NCBI GenBank assembly: GCA_014058105.1
Contig: JACGCM010001659.1
Span: 4,092,001 to 4,156,000, forward strand
Direction: 5' to 3'
DNA from: Kingdonia uniflora
Lineage: Eukaryota > Streptophyta > Magnoliopsida > Ranunculales > Circaeasteraceae
DNA: 64,000 nt
Below the pieces are notes generated by a model, which did not search any database, had not been told where the DNA came from, and saw only the letters and a list, made by a program, of their open reading frames with translations. Position numbers and translations under genes: made by a program. Below are positions 42,540 to 55,203 of this stretch, piece after piece (the stretch's first letter is position 1; every line of letters starts with the position of its first letter).

Positions 42540-43782
42540 AGACAACTTTTCATAAGATACATCGGACCTCACAATAGATTCAACGGTTCACTTCCAGAGG
42601 ATCCTACAGAACGACGGAGGTTAATTGACAATGCTCGAAGATACATTGTTCAGGATAACCTTTTATACAAAATTTCGGTCACTGGTCCTTACCTCCTTTG
42701 CCTATCTGACAAAGAAGCACAATAATTCTTGCACGATCTATACGAAGGCATGTGCAGATCCCATGCAGCAAGACATTCTCTTACAAGCAGAACTTTAACT
42801 CAAGGAATGTTTTAGCCTAAGATGAAAGTACATGCAATCGAATATGCTCGGAAGTGTAATGTTTGTCAACGGCATGGGCCTAAAATACGAGCTCCAGCAC
42901 TCGAACTACACTCAAGCCTAGCCACTTGCCCATTCAGAGGATGGGCTCTCGATCTCGTAGGAGAGTTTCCTACAGTACCAAGAAAACAAAAATATTTGTT
43001 GGTCGCTATAGATTACTTCACTAAATGGGTAGAAGCAGTCCCACTGTGCCGAACACAGGAAGAAGAAGTTATCCGATTTATCTGGGAGAACATTATTATT
43101 TGGTTCGGCAGACCACATCTTATCAGAATTGATAATGGACCACAGTTCGTGGGCTCCAAAATGGTGGCATTCCTCAATGAGCACAACATCATTCATTCCC
43201 CTTCCAATCCTTATTATCCTCAAGGAAATGGACAAGCTGAGATTACCAATCAAACTATTGTGGATGGCATCAAGAAGTGTTTAGACAGCAAAAAGGGGAA
43301 CTGGGTGAACGAGTTACCACACGTACTTTGGGCCAACCAAACAACTCCAAGAACACCAGCAGGCTATACTCCATTCTTACTGGCCTACGGGACTGAAGCC
43401 ATCATTCCCACTTAATATCATCATCCAGTACACGATCACGAGATGACAGATGAAAAAAAAAAAATTTAGATCGCATGCAATCTGATCCGATCGAAGAAAC
43501 ACGTGACAGAGCCATTGTTAATCTAGGAAGATATTAGTTTGCTTTGTCCCGATCCTATAACAAGCGTGTTTGACATCAAGAATTAAAAATCAAAGACCTC
43601 GTTCTCAGAGAAATCCCATAACATCGCAAAACACCTAATGTAGGAAAATTAACAGACAATTGGGAAGGTGCTTTTATCATAACTGGCACAAGTGGTTTAG
43701 GGTCCTATGATCTCAGTACACATGAAAACGTACCTGTACCTAATCCATGGAATACCCACCGATTGAAGCTGTATTGAAGATA
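42540..43782 (+). pseudogene. T3 integrase
   Basis: HHCC zinc region (H...H at about 42742-42765, then RKCNVCQRHG), core with WALDLVGEFP (Asp), IDNGPQF (Asp) and GNGQAEITN (Glu): the full DDE triad is present in 42822-43415. The C-terminal domain (LTDNWEGAFIITGTSGLGS, ending LKLY) follows after a frameshift near 43415. Stops precede KMKVHA and follow EAIIPT. Confidence 0.85.
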
Positions 43783-43861
43783 AAAATGCTGTAACATAAG
43801 ATATTATTCAATAAAGTACTTTTTCATCATCAGCCCGCAAGTCTATTTCAATTCAAGCATT

Positions 43862-45140
43862 CTACCTATCTCTGTATGGTTCGCTCAATTCGATCTATAC
43901 CGGAGAATTACTACAACAATTACTACAATATTCGATATATCTCATTACGGTCGCTTATTGATACGCTCCATTCGACCTGTAACTGAGACCTACAACATAG
44001 CTCTTCCAGTATACATGCTGTCCCGAGGGTCGCTTATTGAGTCAATCAATTCGACCTGGCACAGACATGCTATATAGCTATTCAACATCCAATATATCTC
44101 ATTATGGTTGCTTATTGATATGCTCAATTCGACCTGTAACTGAGACCTACAACATAACTCTTCCAGTATACATGTTGTCCCGAGGGCCGCTTATTGAGTC
44201 AATCAATTCGACCTGGCAGAGACACACTATACAGCTATTCAATATTCAATATATCTTATTACAGTCACTTATTGATACGCTCAATTCGACCTGTTCCAGT
44301 ATACATGCTGTCCTGAGGGTCGCTTATTGAGTTAATCAATTTGATCTGGCAGAGACACGCTATGCAGCTATTCAACATTCAATATATCTCATTATGGTCG
44401 CTTATTTATATGATCAATTCGACCTGTAACTGAGACCTACAACATAGCTCTTCCAGTATACGTACTGTCCCCAGGATTGCTTATTGAGTCAATTAATTCG
44501 CCCTGGCAGAAACACGCTATACAACTATTCAACATTTAATATATCTTATTACGGTCGCTTATTGATATGCTCAATTCAACCTGTAACTGAAACCTACAAC
44601 ATAGCTCTTCTAGTATACATCCTGTCCTGAGGGTTACTTATTGAGTCAATCAATTTGACCTGGCAGAAACACGCTATACAGCTATTCAATATTTAATATA
44701 TCTCATTACGATCGCTTATTGATAAGCTCAATTCGACCTGTAACTGAGACCTACAACATAGCTCTTCCAGTATACATGCTGTCCCGAGGGTCGCTTATTG
44801 AGTCAATCAATTCGACCTGGCAAAGACACGATATACAACTATTCAACATTCAATATATCTCATTACGGTCGCTTATTGATACGCTCAATTCGACCTGCAA
44901 CTGAGACATACAACATAACTCTTCCAGTATACATGTTGTCCCGAGGGTCGCTTATTGAGTCAATCAATTCGACCTGACAGAGACACGCTATACAGCTATT
45001 CAACATTCAATATATCTCATACGGTCGATTATTGGCTTGTTCAATTCGATATATACGCAAGAGAATACAACATCACTGTAATCATATATCTCAAAATATC
45101 TTTATATGATCGTTTGTTGGTTCACCCAATTCGACCATAG
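43862..45140 (+). repeat. T3 tandem array, ~158-bp unit
   Basis: Seven unit marks (CGCTTATTGAGTCAATCAATT type, near 44031, 44189, 44320, 44478, 44634, 44789 and 44948) give spacings of about 158, 131, 158, 156, 155 and 159. Each unit has two ~79-bp halves that both contain CGCTTATTGA and CAATTCGACCTG. Degenerate half-units continue to about 45140. The same unit forms the L1 array. Short open frames in it are periodic translations. Confidence 0.9.
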
Positions 45141-45242
45141 ATAGAGATATCAAGATAAAACTTTTTTCTAATCAGTATTTGACATCTTTTCTATAGAAAA
45201 TACATATTTGCACTCTGTCTGATTACAATATAAGCAATTTCA

Positions 45243-48200
45243 CTATCTTTCATGCTTCGGGCGTACAACATTCAAACTTTCCCCTGGCTCAGACGAAAGT
45301 AAGGCAGGGAAAGGTATAGCAACATCAGCTACAGTTGAAGATGCAATCAGCAGTTCCGTAACTCTCAGTATCAAATTATCCATATAAGATAGCTGCGCTA
45401 GCTGCATATCATACTCCATACCCTGCTCAGATGAAACAGCCAAGATCGAATCATGCTTTTACCACAATTTCTTTACATCAGCATGCAACATAGCCATAGT
45501 GAGTAATGTAATAACATCTACAGTCAGCAGCAAAGCTTCGCCAAGCTCGGCCTTTATTTAGTTTAGCTCGTCGTCAAGATCCTTGCATTGACCTACCAGA
45601 TACTCTTTCTCCGTCAGTAACGAAGCCCTATACTGCTTCATTATCTGCACACTACGATCCATTTTCTGCTTCATACTTTGTAATTTCTTGCACAACTCTT
45701 GACAATACTCGCCATCGTCATCTGCTGCATCCACCAACCTTTGCAACTCCTTACACTTTAGATCGAGCTCCTCATAAACCACATTACCTTACATACACTC
45801 TATTTCCAAGACTTGCTTTTACCAATTTAGATCGGCGATCCGTATGTTACACTTATTGATGGTTATGCTTATCTCTTGATCTCTCTTTGCACATGCTTCT
45901 TTGTGAGTTTTGGCACGGTCATCTTTTCTCGGACAAGAGTTTCGAGCCTCACGCAAATCCTAGCTCAACTTTTGTAGATGAGCTTGTATATCACGGAATT
46001 CAGCATCTTGCTTTTTTAACAGATTAACATTATCTGTTGCTGCCGATTGATGATACAACAGATCAGTCTTCTATTTTTCAATCATACTTAACAGATCTAG
46101 TACTTGTTGATTTGCAATCATGGTTTCCATTTTCTTCTTCTTTAAAGAATCTTTCCACAGTTCAGCTTTGTTATTAGGAACCTGTATCTCTGCATCCTTA
46201 CATGACAACTCTACAATCATAGCATTTAGCTGACTCTGCAGTTCAAACATATCTGCTTCCAGCTTCGAGTTCAACAAGGTGGTATTTTCAACCGCCAACG
46301 AACACTACTGCAATTCTGCAGTCAGTATATTATTTGAAGCGGATAAAACAGAGAGTTCGTTCTGATGATTGACTTTAGCCTAGAAGAACAGATTATAAAT
46401 GACTTACATCTATCAATAGATATTCATGCAAGCAAGACATATCATTCAAACAACATTTATTACAATATCAAGATATGATGTAATACATAGATCAACTACA
46501 TCATGTAAAGCACAATTATATGCCACAGTTTAGTTGGCTTATGGTGGAACCCTACTACTACTCGCGTCTACTTGCAAAGGCTCATTGAAGATTACGACCT
46601 CTTGATGACGAGTCTTACGCCGTGTGTGAGGTAATAGATCTTCGACCTCCTCCTCCTCAGACTCTTCAGCTCGCGGTTTTGAGGTTGAAGCTCCTCCACC
46701 CTCATTAACTTTTGCAAACCACATATTTTAAACCTTATCATTCTCTACTTAAACATCTTTACCACAACTCAAAATATAATGTCTAAATTCGTTCTCTACT
46801 CTCTCGAGCTCGCCCCTATAAAACTCGATCACATCGGCTATCTGACATTCGTGATCTGTTATACCAGCACATTTTCCCAGCTTTGGAGTAAGATACCTTT
46901 TTAAACGCGATTGAGATACCTGTAGACGTTTTTGCGTATCTAGTAAATGCACTTCTAACAACTTCACTCTCTTCTCCGAACTCTGCAACAACTTATTACA
47001 CCCCACCTTTTCCCTCTCCAGACATGCATTATGTTCCTTACATTGCTCCAATTCGTTACGAGCATGCTTCATATCATTTTCTAAACGTGCCTGAACCCTT
47101 ATATCTTCCTTCTTTATCTTGAAGAAAAGGATTCTCATCATTCTTCGCACCTACAAAAGTCAAACTCATCAGACAATGGACCTACACCACCCCATATGAT
47201 AGATATACTAGCCCGAGCTGAACATCTTTTTGTCTCTATACTATGGCGGTTACGCGCTTCTTGCACTAAGAATTTCACCTGAGCTGGATCTAGTACTGCA
47301 CCTCTCTCAGTTGACAGTTCTAAATCAACCTCCTTCAAGACCCGCTTACTATCGACTTCGGCCTCAATGTAAAGCGTCAAAGACAATAACGACCTTTGAC
47401 ACTTTAACTTCTTATCAATCTTATCTGCGAACTGCATATCCTTAAGGAATTCTCGAAATAAGACAAACCTATCGCTCTCTTTCTGCAAAACCTCATCCCT
47501 CTCAATTTTTATCTTCCCATATCTTCATTAAAGCTCGAATAACTCTTTAAAGGTGTTATCAAAGTTAGACTTATGAAGACGTCTTTCATATTCAAGTTTA
47601 TTGTGTACCTGTTGAGTATGATTGATGGAATCCCTTGCTCGACTCAAGGCCTTCTCCATCTAGCTCACTTTCCTCCTTAAATGAACTACCTCCTACATGC
47701 AAATTTTACATTCACCATCAAACAACATATATCAACAGCAACCAAGAAATTCAATTCTTTGCAAAAATAGATCTATCACCAACGCAAATGAAAAATTTGA
47801 CCAGATTGTCTAACAATAATGTTACAGCTACATAATTAAGAATTAACTCCTGCTACCTCCTTGTTCGAATCGTCAGCCGCTGTAGAAGCCAGAATCTGTT
47901 CAGAAGTTCGATCAGCCACTGGAGAAGCATCTTCCTCTGGAAAGACTATCTCACTATACTTCCCAGCGATAGCAAGACTGACATCATCTTTAGTCAACCC
48001 CCGGGAGTAAAATACTTGAATCAGATTATTTCGACCAGCTAGCACAGTGTCGATAGTCTTCTTCGTAGCATCTTCGATCTCCTTCTTCAACACAACTGTT
48101 TCTGCCCTGAACTACTCCTTCAACTGCTCAGATAGTATAAATTGCTCTTTATCAAACTGCTCCCTCAGTACAGTTTTCTCTTTCTCCATCTTGGCCTTCA

Positions 48201-50404
48201 ACTGCTCAGACAATACAGTTTTCTCCCTATCGAACTGCTCCCTTAGTGCAGTTTTCTTAACATCATGCCGCCGAACAAGTTCTGCATGGTCCTCAACACC
48301 TGCCATCAACACCTCCAAGGCCGATTCCCATACAACAGACAACTGCACCACAAGTACAAAATAATAGAATTATCAATCAGATCATTTCACAAACACTGAT
48401 AATCAAACAACAACATCATGCATACTTGTAACATACTGGATTTAATCTTAGCACCCAGACATTTTGGATCATGCTTCGCCAGCTCCTGTAACTTCTGCCC
48501 CACCACAGCAAAATCGAGATCTTTTGGAGAAGTTCGTTTAGGTTTCACCTCTTGCCTCTGATTCTTTGCAGGAGGTACCTCATTTACAGTAGCTTCCTCC
48601 ACCTCAGTTTCCACCTACGCAGTCTGTACAGGAGATGTTTGCTCGGAAGGGGGCAACGCTTTTTTCCTCTAGGTCGTCGACCTTATGTACTCGACATACC
48701 CATAACACAGGCAGGAATCTCTGCAATCCCATCCAAAGCAGAACCAGAAGTAACCATAGCTCGATTTTGATGAGCTTGTTAAACTTTTGCAACTACAGAG
48801 TTCAGACTTTTCTCTCTACGGATACCTAACTCTCCAAGTACTTGGCTCAGATCAGTTCCTTTCCTTGATACGATGTCAAACAAGCTCGATGTATCAGCAA
48901 TACCTTTTGGATTAGGTTCAGCGAAATCAGCAACAAACTATGTTAGCAGCTCGCAATAAGTTAAAAGAAGAAGTGCAGAAAGAATAAAGACACTTACTCT
49001 CGTTGAAATTCTTATATTTTAGCACGAGCGCCAGTTCCCCAGGCACTTGCATACAATTACCCCTCACCATTACAAGATGGTCGCACCAAGGTCTCCCAGC
49101 AGATTCAAAGTCAAAAAAAATTTAGCCTCGCCGAATCACTATACAAATATCTACTCTTCCGACCTTCAACATATTTTAACTTATAATACTTCAAGACATC
49201 GTCCACAACGAACTGTCTTGGAATATCACCATCTCTCCATTTCTTGTTAAGGGCTTCACAGACCCACATCATCTCGAACACATTGCCGTTTAATTGGGCA
49301 GGGCAACACTTTAGAACATTCATTGCCCCCTTCTTGAAATAGGTCATGGGAATGCTCAACACATATACGACCTGGTTCAAGAAGCAAAGGAACCCTTCAT
49401 CTATGACCTCTGCACCAGTACCGTTATAATAAGAAATTTCTACATCATCTCCTATACCCATATCTATCTTCCATTGATCCATAGAAGGTACTTGATAGTG
49501 CTCTATCTTACCACCTGATCTTACAAGAGTCCTAAACCATAACCCTTCATTTATCAGAAATTGCCCCCATTTTCTATCAACTTCTTTCTTATACATGGAA
49601 AATTGCTTCCCTACGTCTACGTCAGCGGGATACTTCACAAATTCCCTAGTTTTAACCCCCACTTCTAACTCCTCATTCACCCTTGCAGGAACAACAACTG
49701 GCATATCAACCGCTATAGTACCCCTCACCTCCGAATCATCCATAGTGTTGCTAGACGATGATGATTCCTCACTACTGAAGGATAATACAACTTTACTTTT
49801 GGGTTTCAAAGTATTGGAATGCATCTACCACATACAGGAAAAGTCTATTCAAAATTTATAATCAAACAGGCCTCCTCCCTCAGCCTTACCCAACAAGTAA
49901 TTAATCTACCAAGCAGTTCAATCAGACAACTACCATCTACCATGACAATCAACAAACACAACAAAAATAAAGGTAGAAACAGAAGTACTAACCTGTACTA
50001 GAAGAGCAACATTCATCGATGGTCACCACTTTCACTTCAGACGACAAAACGCTATTTTTCTTGGCGAGATCCCTGTATAATGGTGGACTACGATCGAAGT
50101 TTGAAGATTTTCTCTCTCTAAAAATACTTCTTTCTCTCTCTGCAAATTAATGTGGTCTATGGGATAGAGAAGGCCGAGTTTTTATATTATCACTCAGTTT
50201 CTGAAATGGCGGCTCTTTGGGACACACGTCAGCATCATCTTTCCTTGCAGGCACGTCTTTTCGTTTGCCCTTATCATAATTTCTAGAGTAAAGTGCTTGG
50301 TTATCATGTCTGTCTCTCTCCTCTGCCATTATTAAATACAAGGACTCACTGCCCAAGAAGATTTGTACAAATCGTGTAGCACGATTAATTCTGTATAGCA
50401 ACAA
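45243..50404 (-). pseudogene. T3 antisense gene: gypsy-type domain plus coiled coils
   Basis: Runs opposite to T3 gag-pol. From high to low coordinates: a charged exon starting MAEERDRHDNQALY (50329); an exon with SPPLYRDLAKKNSVLSSEVK (about 50090); frame 49824-49111, with KKEVDRKWGQFLINEGLWF and IPMTYFKKGAMNVLKCCPAQ, resembling the plant putative gypsy-type domain (PF04195-like); then 48960-45243, long coiled-coil segments (ALREQFDREKTVLSEQLKAK). Likely GT-AG introns lie near 49996-49826, 48995-48945 and 48435-48352. Some stops remain. Tat elements are known to carry such extra antisense ORFs; their function is unknown. Confidence 0.7.
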
Positions 50405-50433
50405 CCTTCTGCGACTACATAATCATGCTACGT

Positions 50434-50441
50434 TATTTATA
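50434..50441 (-). promoter_or_regulatory. TATA box candidate for the antisense gene
   Basis: Minus-strand TATAAATA about 105 bp upstream of the ATG at 50329, a plausible promoter distance. Sequence only; no initiation data. Confidence 0.45.
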
Positions 50442-51423
50442 GCATGACTTCTAATTTAAAACCCTAATATAGCTGTTACAGCTGTCACTTACCTTATTTT
50501 GCTTTGATAGAAGCAGAAAATCAGTAAAGATCCTGCTACAATTATATTTCATTTGACCATTATCACAGATACAAAAAGTGATGGCAAAACGACCTCAAAA
50601 AAAAACAAACCATTTTATTTTGATCAATCATCCGACCTTACATACAATTACATTTAGAACAGATGGATGATGCTCTTCACCACATGGAATGATTTCCCAC
50701 CAGCAGATTTCTTATCCTCTTCAGCAAGCTTATCCAGCGCGATTTATCAAACTACTGCCTCACGTAACACACCACATCAGAAATAACGGTCAGCAACCTT
50801 GATAATAATCCCACCTTCTCTAGCATGATCAAGAAGCTGCGACCGAGTCCTCACCATGATCGCAGCTATTCAAGTTTACTATGATGACACTCTCACAACA
50901 ATACCATATATAGAGCTCGAAAGATTTTATACATTCATCCTCTCAACAGACATGACAACAATATATCTCAACAAATCAACAAATGTATAACACGATCTAC
51001 GCAGTTCAGAAATATATACTTTCAAACTCAGCAAAAATCTGATATACATATTTTTGACCAATTGAGTCTTTGACTAGTTCAAATAATTATTACACGGTGT
51101 CCTACAGCAGTTCGTTCAAGCAGTTTCAAACAAATTACAGGACAAGTTACAACAAGTTCAAATTTATTATTCAAGACAAGCAATTAACAAGGACGCATAT
51201 TTCATTCAGTTTGAAAATTAGTATTACAAGACCTAAAGCCAGCTATTTCTTCTACAGAACGAAAGACAGCTTATTCTACAAATGACAGTGCAACACTTAA
51301 ACAGAAGCAATGGAAGGCCCAGGAGAAGAAATGGAGTATGACAGAAGACAAAGTTAATCCCATTACTCCACCGTAGCCCCCACCATCTCCGCAGTCACCA
51401 AAGATGAAGAACCTCCTATACCA

Positions 51424-51621
51424 TTACAATACCCAATCTTTAGCGGGATATCGACAATATTTCACAGAAGACACCCCAGCCTTCTCATCTTCTGCCGCCA
51501 GCGCATCCTCTACAAGCATATGCAAACAGGCCCGCCGGTGAGCAGCAAACAAGACAATATAGTAGAATCGACACATTTGATGATAATCATCATCTGCCTC
51601 ATCTACTTCTTCCAATGACAT
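51424..51621 (-). CDS. Short antisense ORF in T3 3' region
   Basis: 65 codons, MSLEEVDEADDDYHQM..., acidic start and otherwise unrecognised. A minus-strand TATAAATA at 51826-51833 lies about 205 bp upstream. It may be a leader ORF of the antisense transcript or chance. Confidence 0.25.
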   Translation of the reverse strand: MSLEEVDEADDDYHQMCRFYYIVLFAAHRRACLHMLVEDALAAEDEKAGVSSVKYCRYPAKDWVL

Positions 51622-51825
51622 CCCATGAAAAGTTAGAGGAATAGGGATTGGAGTTGGCAGAGAAAGACTTTAGTCCCCAAAATAACGAGTTTCCAGAATC
51701 ATCATCTTGTTCTAAACTCTATCTCATAAGCCTGATGATGAGTAGTCACCATCACTACTACTTATACAAATCCAAGCGACTGACAGTCTGCACCAGGGTG
51801 AACAGTGAGAGCAACTGGTCACCAC

Positions 51826-51833
51826 TATTTATA
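51826..51833 (-). promoter_or_regulatory. Second antisense TATA candidate
   Basis: TATAAATA on the minus strand, about 210 bp inside the 3' LTR. It would drive transcription away from the LTR into the antisense gene. Confidence 0.35.
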
Positions 51834-52030
51834 GCAGCAGCATTTAAATACATACCACAACTTCCAATAAACTATTTATCACAAGCACACATCTCAAACA
51901 GAATTTTTGGGAGACCCAACAGTTAAAACAAAATATTCTTTCAGATAACTAGGAAGCCATCAATACAGTATTTAAAATGACTAGACTTCTCAAATAACAC
52001 CACTCGCTACACACATTTCTTCTGCTCATG

Positions 52031-52046
52031 GCTGAGAGGGGGCAGT
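52031..52046 (+). other. T3 polypurine tract
   Basis: GCTGAGAGGGGGCAGT ends at the 3' LTR start. Confidence 0.75.
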
Positions 52047-52720
52047 TGTAAGGGCTTATTTTTACTCCTCGTACTAAGTTCGATATTTGAGCTCACATAG
52101 TTTAAATGAACACACTGGTAACCAACAAAAGATTGAGGGGAAGCAGCTTACAATATAGACTTCCTCATCTACAGTTCGGGGATATTGAAGCATCTAGTAA
52201 TAGCGCACTGCAGAAGACACTCAGATATCCATCAACAGTTCGTATACATATGAACATCGTTAGAGATCGTATCTTCACCAACAGCCTAAAGTTACAACTA
52301 AGGTCATCAAGAGATCCGTTACAAGATCAACAAGTATCAAATAGCAAGACGTTACAAGATACCTCATAAAAGACTCATCAAGTTTATATATTGTAATGTT
52401 CCTCATTAAAGCAATAACGGTCATGTTATAAGACCTCTAAATAGGACCAGAGAGCTGGGGATTAGAGAGGCTACTCTAACACATCTTTGGAGAGACCTTT
52501 TATAATATATATATATATATATCTCTCTCTCTTTATAATAACTAGCAATCAATAATCATCTCTACCTTTCTTAATCCTCAGGAGAGGTCGTGGTTTTTGA
52601 CCCATTCAAGGATTTTCCACACTAAATCTTTGTGTTGATAGCTATACATTCATCAATAACAGTCTCAATTTCTTTAGTGTAAAGCGCTATCTTTATCTAA
52701 TACGAAAATAGACTATTACA
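52047..52720 (+). repeat. T3 3' LTR
   Basis: Matches 35152-35817 with substitutions and a (TA)n expansion at about 52505; ends GACTATTACA. The sequence right after it is the C1 LTR minisatellite. Confidence 0.9.
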
Positions 52721-52904
52721 ACTATAGTTGTAACTATTTAAACTTACTGTAGCTGTTAATGTTCGAAGTTACTGTAGTTGTTACTATTCAAAGTTACTGT
52801 AGCTGTTATTGTTTGAAGTCTCTGTAGCTGTTGCTATTATGAATTACTAAACAGAAAAAGAAAGGGGAAAGCTAATTACAGGTTCCTTTTAATTTTTCTC
52901 TACA
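52721..52904 (+). repeat. C1 LTR tandem duplication, second half
   Basis: Continues 35151: TTACTGTAGCTGTTA repeats, then AGAAAAAGAAAGGGGAAAGC and the end TTTTTCTCTACA, as at 34905-34954. Short (CA)n follows. Confidence 0.8.
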
Positions 52905-53401
52905 CACACACACTTGAACTTCTATGTTTTGAGGGGTTCCTTGAGTTTTGTTGAGCATATATGTAGATAATGCATACTCATGAGCTTCGTGGTTGCACTG
53001 CGTGATCTGAAAAAGTTCTTGATATAGGTATGAGTTTTTTGTTTTTTTTTGTTACGAGACTTAATGAATTTGTTCTTATAGTTTTAACTTGAATGAAAAT
53101 GTTGCTGTGGGCACTTAATCTTCATAACAACATAGGAAACATCTTATCCTAGCCAGCCCAGGAGGATTTGATCATAACTTGTTTAGTGCTAATTTTTAGG
53201 TTGAACAAAAAATTAGAGTTTTATACATTAAAACTTATAAAACGACTACATACATACTTATTGAAGGAAATGGGATAATTTCAATCATCTTAATGTGAGC
53301 ATAATTTATATTTATCTTGCTAAGATTATATAAAATATAATTAATAAATTATTTGTATCATCTGCAGGTCTGTTTTTATTAGCATCCCCTTTAGTACTTC
53401 C
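52905..53401. other. Flank and likely intron of the host gene
   Basis: AT-rich, with TTGATATAG|GTATGAG near 53026 as a possible donor and ATCTGCAG at about 53361-53368 as acceptor. No other feature. Confidence 0.35.
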
Positions 53402-53778
53402 ATGTCCATTGATCTAATGGCGACTGGTGATCATTTTGAGATTCATAATGCATCTTTTACCACTGATACACAACAACCCATTGATACTATGAAGCCCGTT
53501 AATCCATTCGGTTCAGATGGATTGTGCTGTGATTCATGTCCGAGATAACAGCGTTACATAACAACAACCCCCATTGGTTATCCGATGCCCATTAGGCCTT
53601 CATCTCTGAGTCATGATATGTCTTCCACCATAATGCATCAGTATCCCATTGGCACTTCCATGCCTATTCCACAACAGAGCATTCATTACAGCTCTTCATC
53701 TCATTGTGCCTCTTTCACGACGTCGCAAATTAAAACAAAAAGAGAGGTACAAGTAACAACACTAAACAGCGTTATGAC

Positions 53779-54343
53779 TGTAGTTGATTTATTTCCAATA
53801 CTCGACCTAAACCCAAATTTTGAACTTCAGCCCGATTGGATGTAAAGGTCAGTTCTGAAACTCAAGCTTAGGTCTTAGCATTCGGCCATCACGCATTTAC
53901 TCAACCTCGTCAACAAACATGTAACACATTTAAGATATATTATGGAGTGGTTACAAGGAAGAAGAGTTACTCAAGCCATTACTCGACCATTATGAAGACC
54001 ATTATGAAGACTCATCAAAAACTGATATTGTAACGTTCCTAATTAAAGCAATAACGATCATGTTATAAGACCTATAAATAGGATCGGGGAGCTGGGGATT
54101 AGGAGAGGCTGCTCTGACACATCTTTGGAGAGACATTTTCTAATATCTCACTCTCTTTGTAATAGCTAGAAATCAATAAACATCTCTACCTTTCTAAGTC
54201 CTCAGGAGAGGTCGTGGTTTTTAACCCATTCAAGGGTTTCCACGCTAAATATTTGTGTTGATAGCTATACATTCATCAATAGCAGTCTCAATTTCTATGG
54301 TGCAAAGCGCTATCTTCGTCTAATACAAAAATAGGCTATTACA
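53779..54343 (+). repeat. L2 5' LTR
   Basis: TGTAGTTGATTTATTTCC ... GGCTATTACA, 565 bp, TATAAATA at about 54073. Its last half is shared with the T3 LTR, and the whole with the L1 LTR. Confidence 0.8.
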
Positions 54344-54559
54344 TTTTGTGCCATCTGTGGGAATCGAAGTTCTCAAACCCATTATCTCAGAAATTGCTGA
54401 TTATCCCTCTGTAGAATGACGCTTCCAGACCATGGTACACTTTTAGGCTGCTGTAGGAATAAAGACAACTACACACGATTCTTAAAGTAACAAATATCAT
54501 TATCATCATTACAACGGCCGAGCCAACCTACCATATTGCAGGTTCTCAAAATTTATCTC

Positions 54560-55053
54560 TTTTCATCAGTCCATTTCAATCCTCTCTCTCTTACACCTTT
54601 TCTAAAGAAAAAAAGAGAGGGAATAACAAACATTCCTGATTTCTGTAGATTTTGTACAAAACATCTCTGATTCAAACCTAATTTGTGAGTTAAATAGTTA
54701 CAATTTTGACAACTTTAATTCATCTCTATTGGCATCAAAAACCCTAAACCTCTCTCTACCATCAGATTTAGATACAAATTCTGACAACACCACCACCAGC
54801 ATCATTGTAGCAATTGTTTGCATCGCCTGTCTCAGTGATTTGGGTTGATTTAAAGGTCTCTCTCACACATTTAATTCGTCACAGTCAATCCAAGGTTATA
54901 TGTGCAGTGACGAGTCGAACTCATGGATCCAGTTTGAGTGCTCAACAATTCTAACAAATCGAAGGCTTTGCTCCTATCGGTTTCGAGTTCAAGTTTTGTT
55001 TGAGTTTGAGTTTGAGTTTTGATTCGAGTTTGAGCTTTGTTCGACCTCAACAA
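54560..55053 (-). pseudogene. Antisense reading frame in L2
   Basis: 54871-55053 reads SKAFDLLELLSTQTGSMSS on the minus strand, equal to L1 at about 23850-23910. Lower down, KLGLNQRCFVQNLQKSGMF matches L1 KLGLNRRCFGQNLEKSGMF, though in another frame. Repeated TTTGAGTTTGAG words lie at its start. Confidence 0.4.
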
Positions 55054-55203
55054 TGGCAGGTATTTGATCGAACTCCACTATAGCTGATCACTATGCTCCT
55101 GCGACTCCAATCCTTAATGAAGAGATCGACATTTTCGTATGATTTACGATTCAACGCAGCAAGAAGACGCTACTCCTATTTTCCAGCAACAACAATACCT
55201 AAA

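Larger units (their letters stand above)
35152..52720 (+). mobile_element. T3: near-complete Tat-lineage element with antisense gene
   Basis: LTRs at 35152-35817 and 52047-52720 (666 and 674 bp) are alike. Flanking pentamers actgt (35147-35151) and actat (52721-52725) are a one-mismatch target duplication. The inside holds gag (split by a 2.4-kb solo LTR), protease, RT with first RNase H, second RNase H, integrase, a ~158-bp array and a 5-kb antisense gene. Without the nested LTR it is about 15.1 kb, usual for large Tat elements. Stops are fewer than in T1 and T2 but still preclude a full polyprotein. Confidence 0.9.
31565..52904 (+). mobile_element. C1: 5'-truncated Ty1/copia element, split by T3
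   Basis: Begins within the integrase C-terminus and runs through RT and RNase H to a purine tract and an LTR at 34135. The LTR is interrupted at 35152 by T3 and resumes at 52721-52904. The protein is closely related to C2 on the other strand (both read RDSGGSSGG and NSHDTDPKL or DSHDTDPKL segments). The 5' LTR, gag and most of integrase are absent. Confidence 0.8.

Noticed and set aside
44037..45140. Several 61-97-codon frames
   Set aside because: Periodic translations of the 158-bp array (SLIESINSTWQR repeated in each).
47635..48364. Plus-strand Ser/Cys-rich frames
   Set aside because: Shadows of the antisense coiled-coil exons; composition reflects the complement of Lys/Glu codons.
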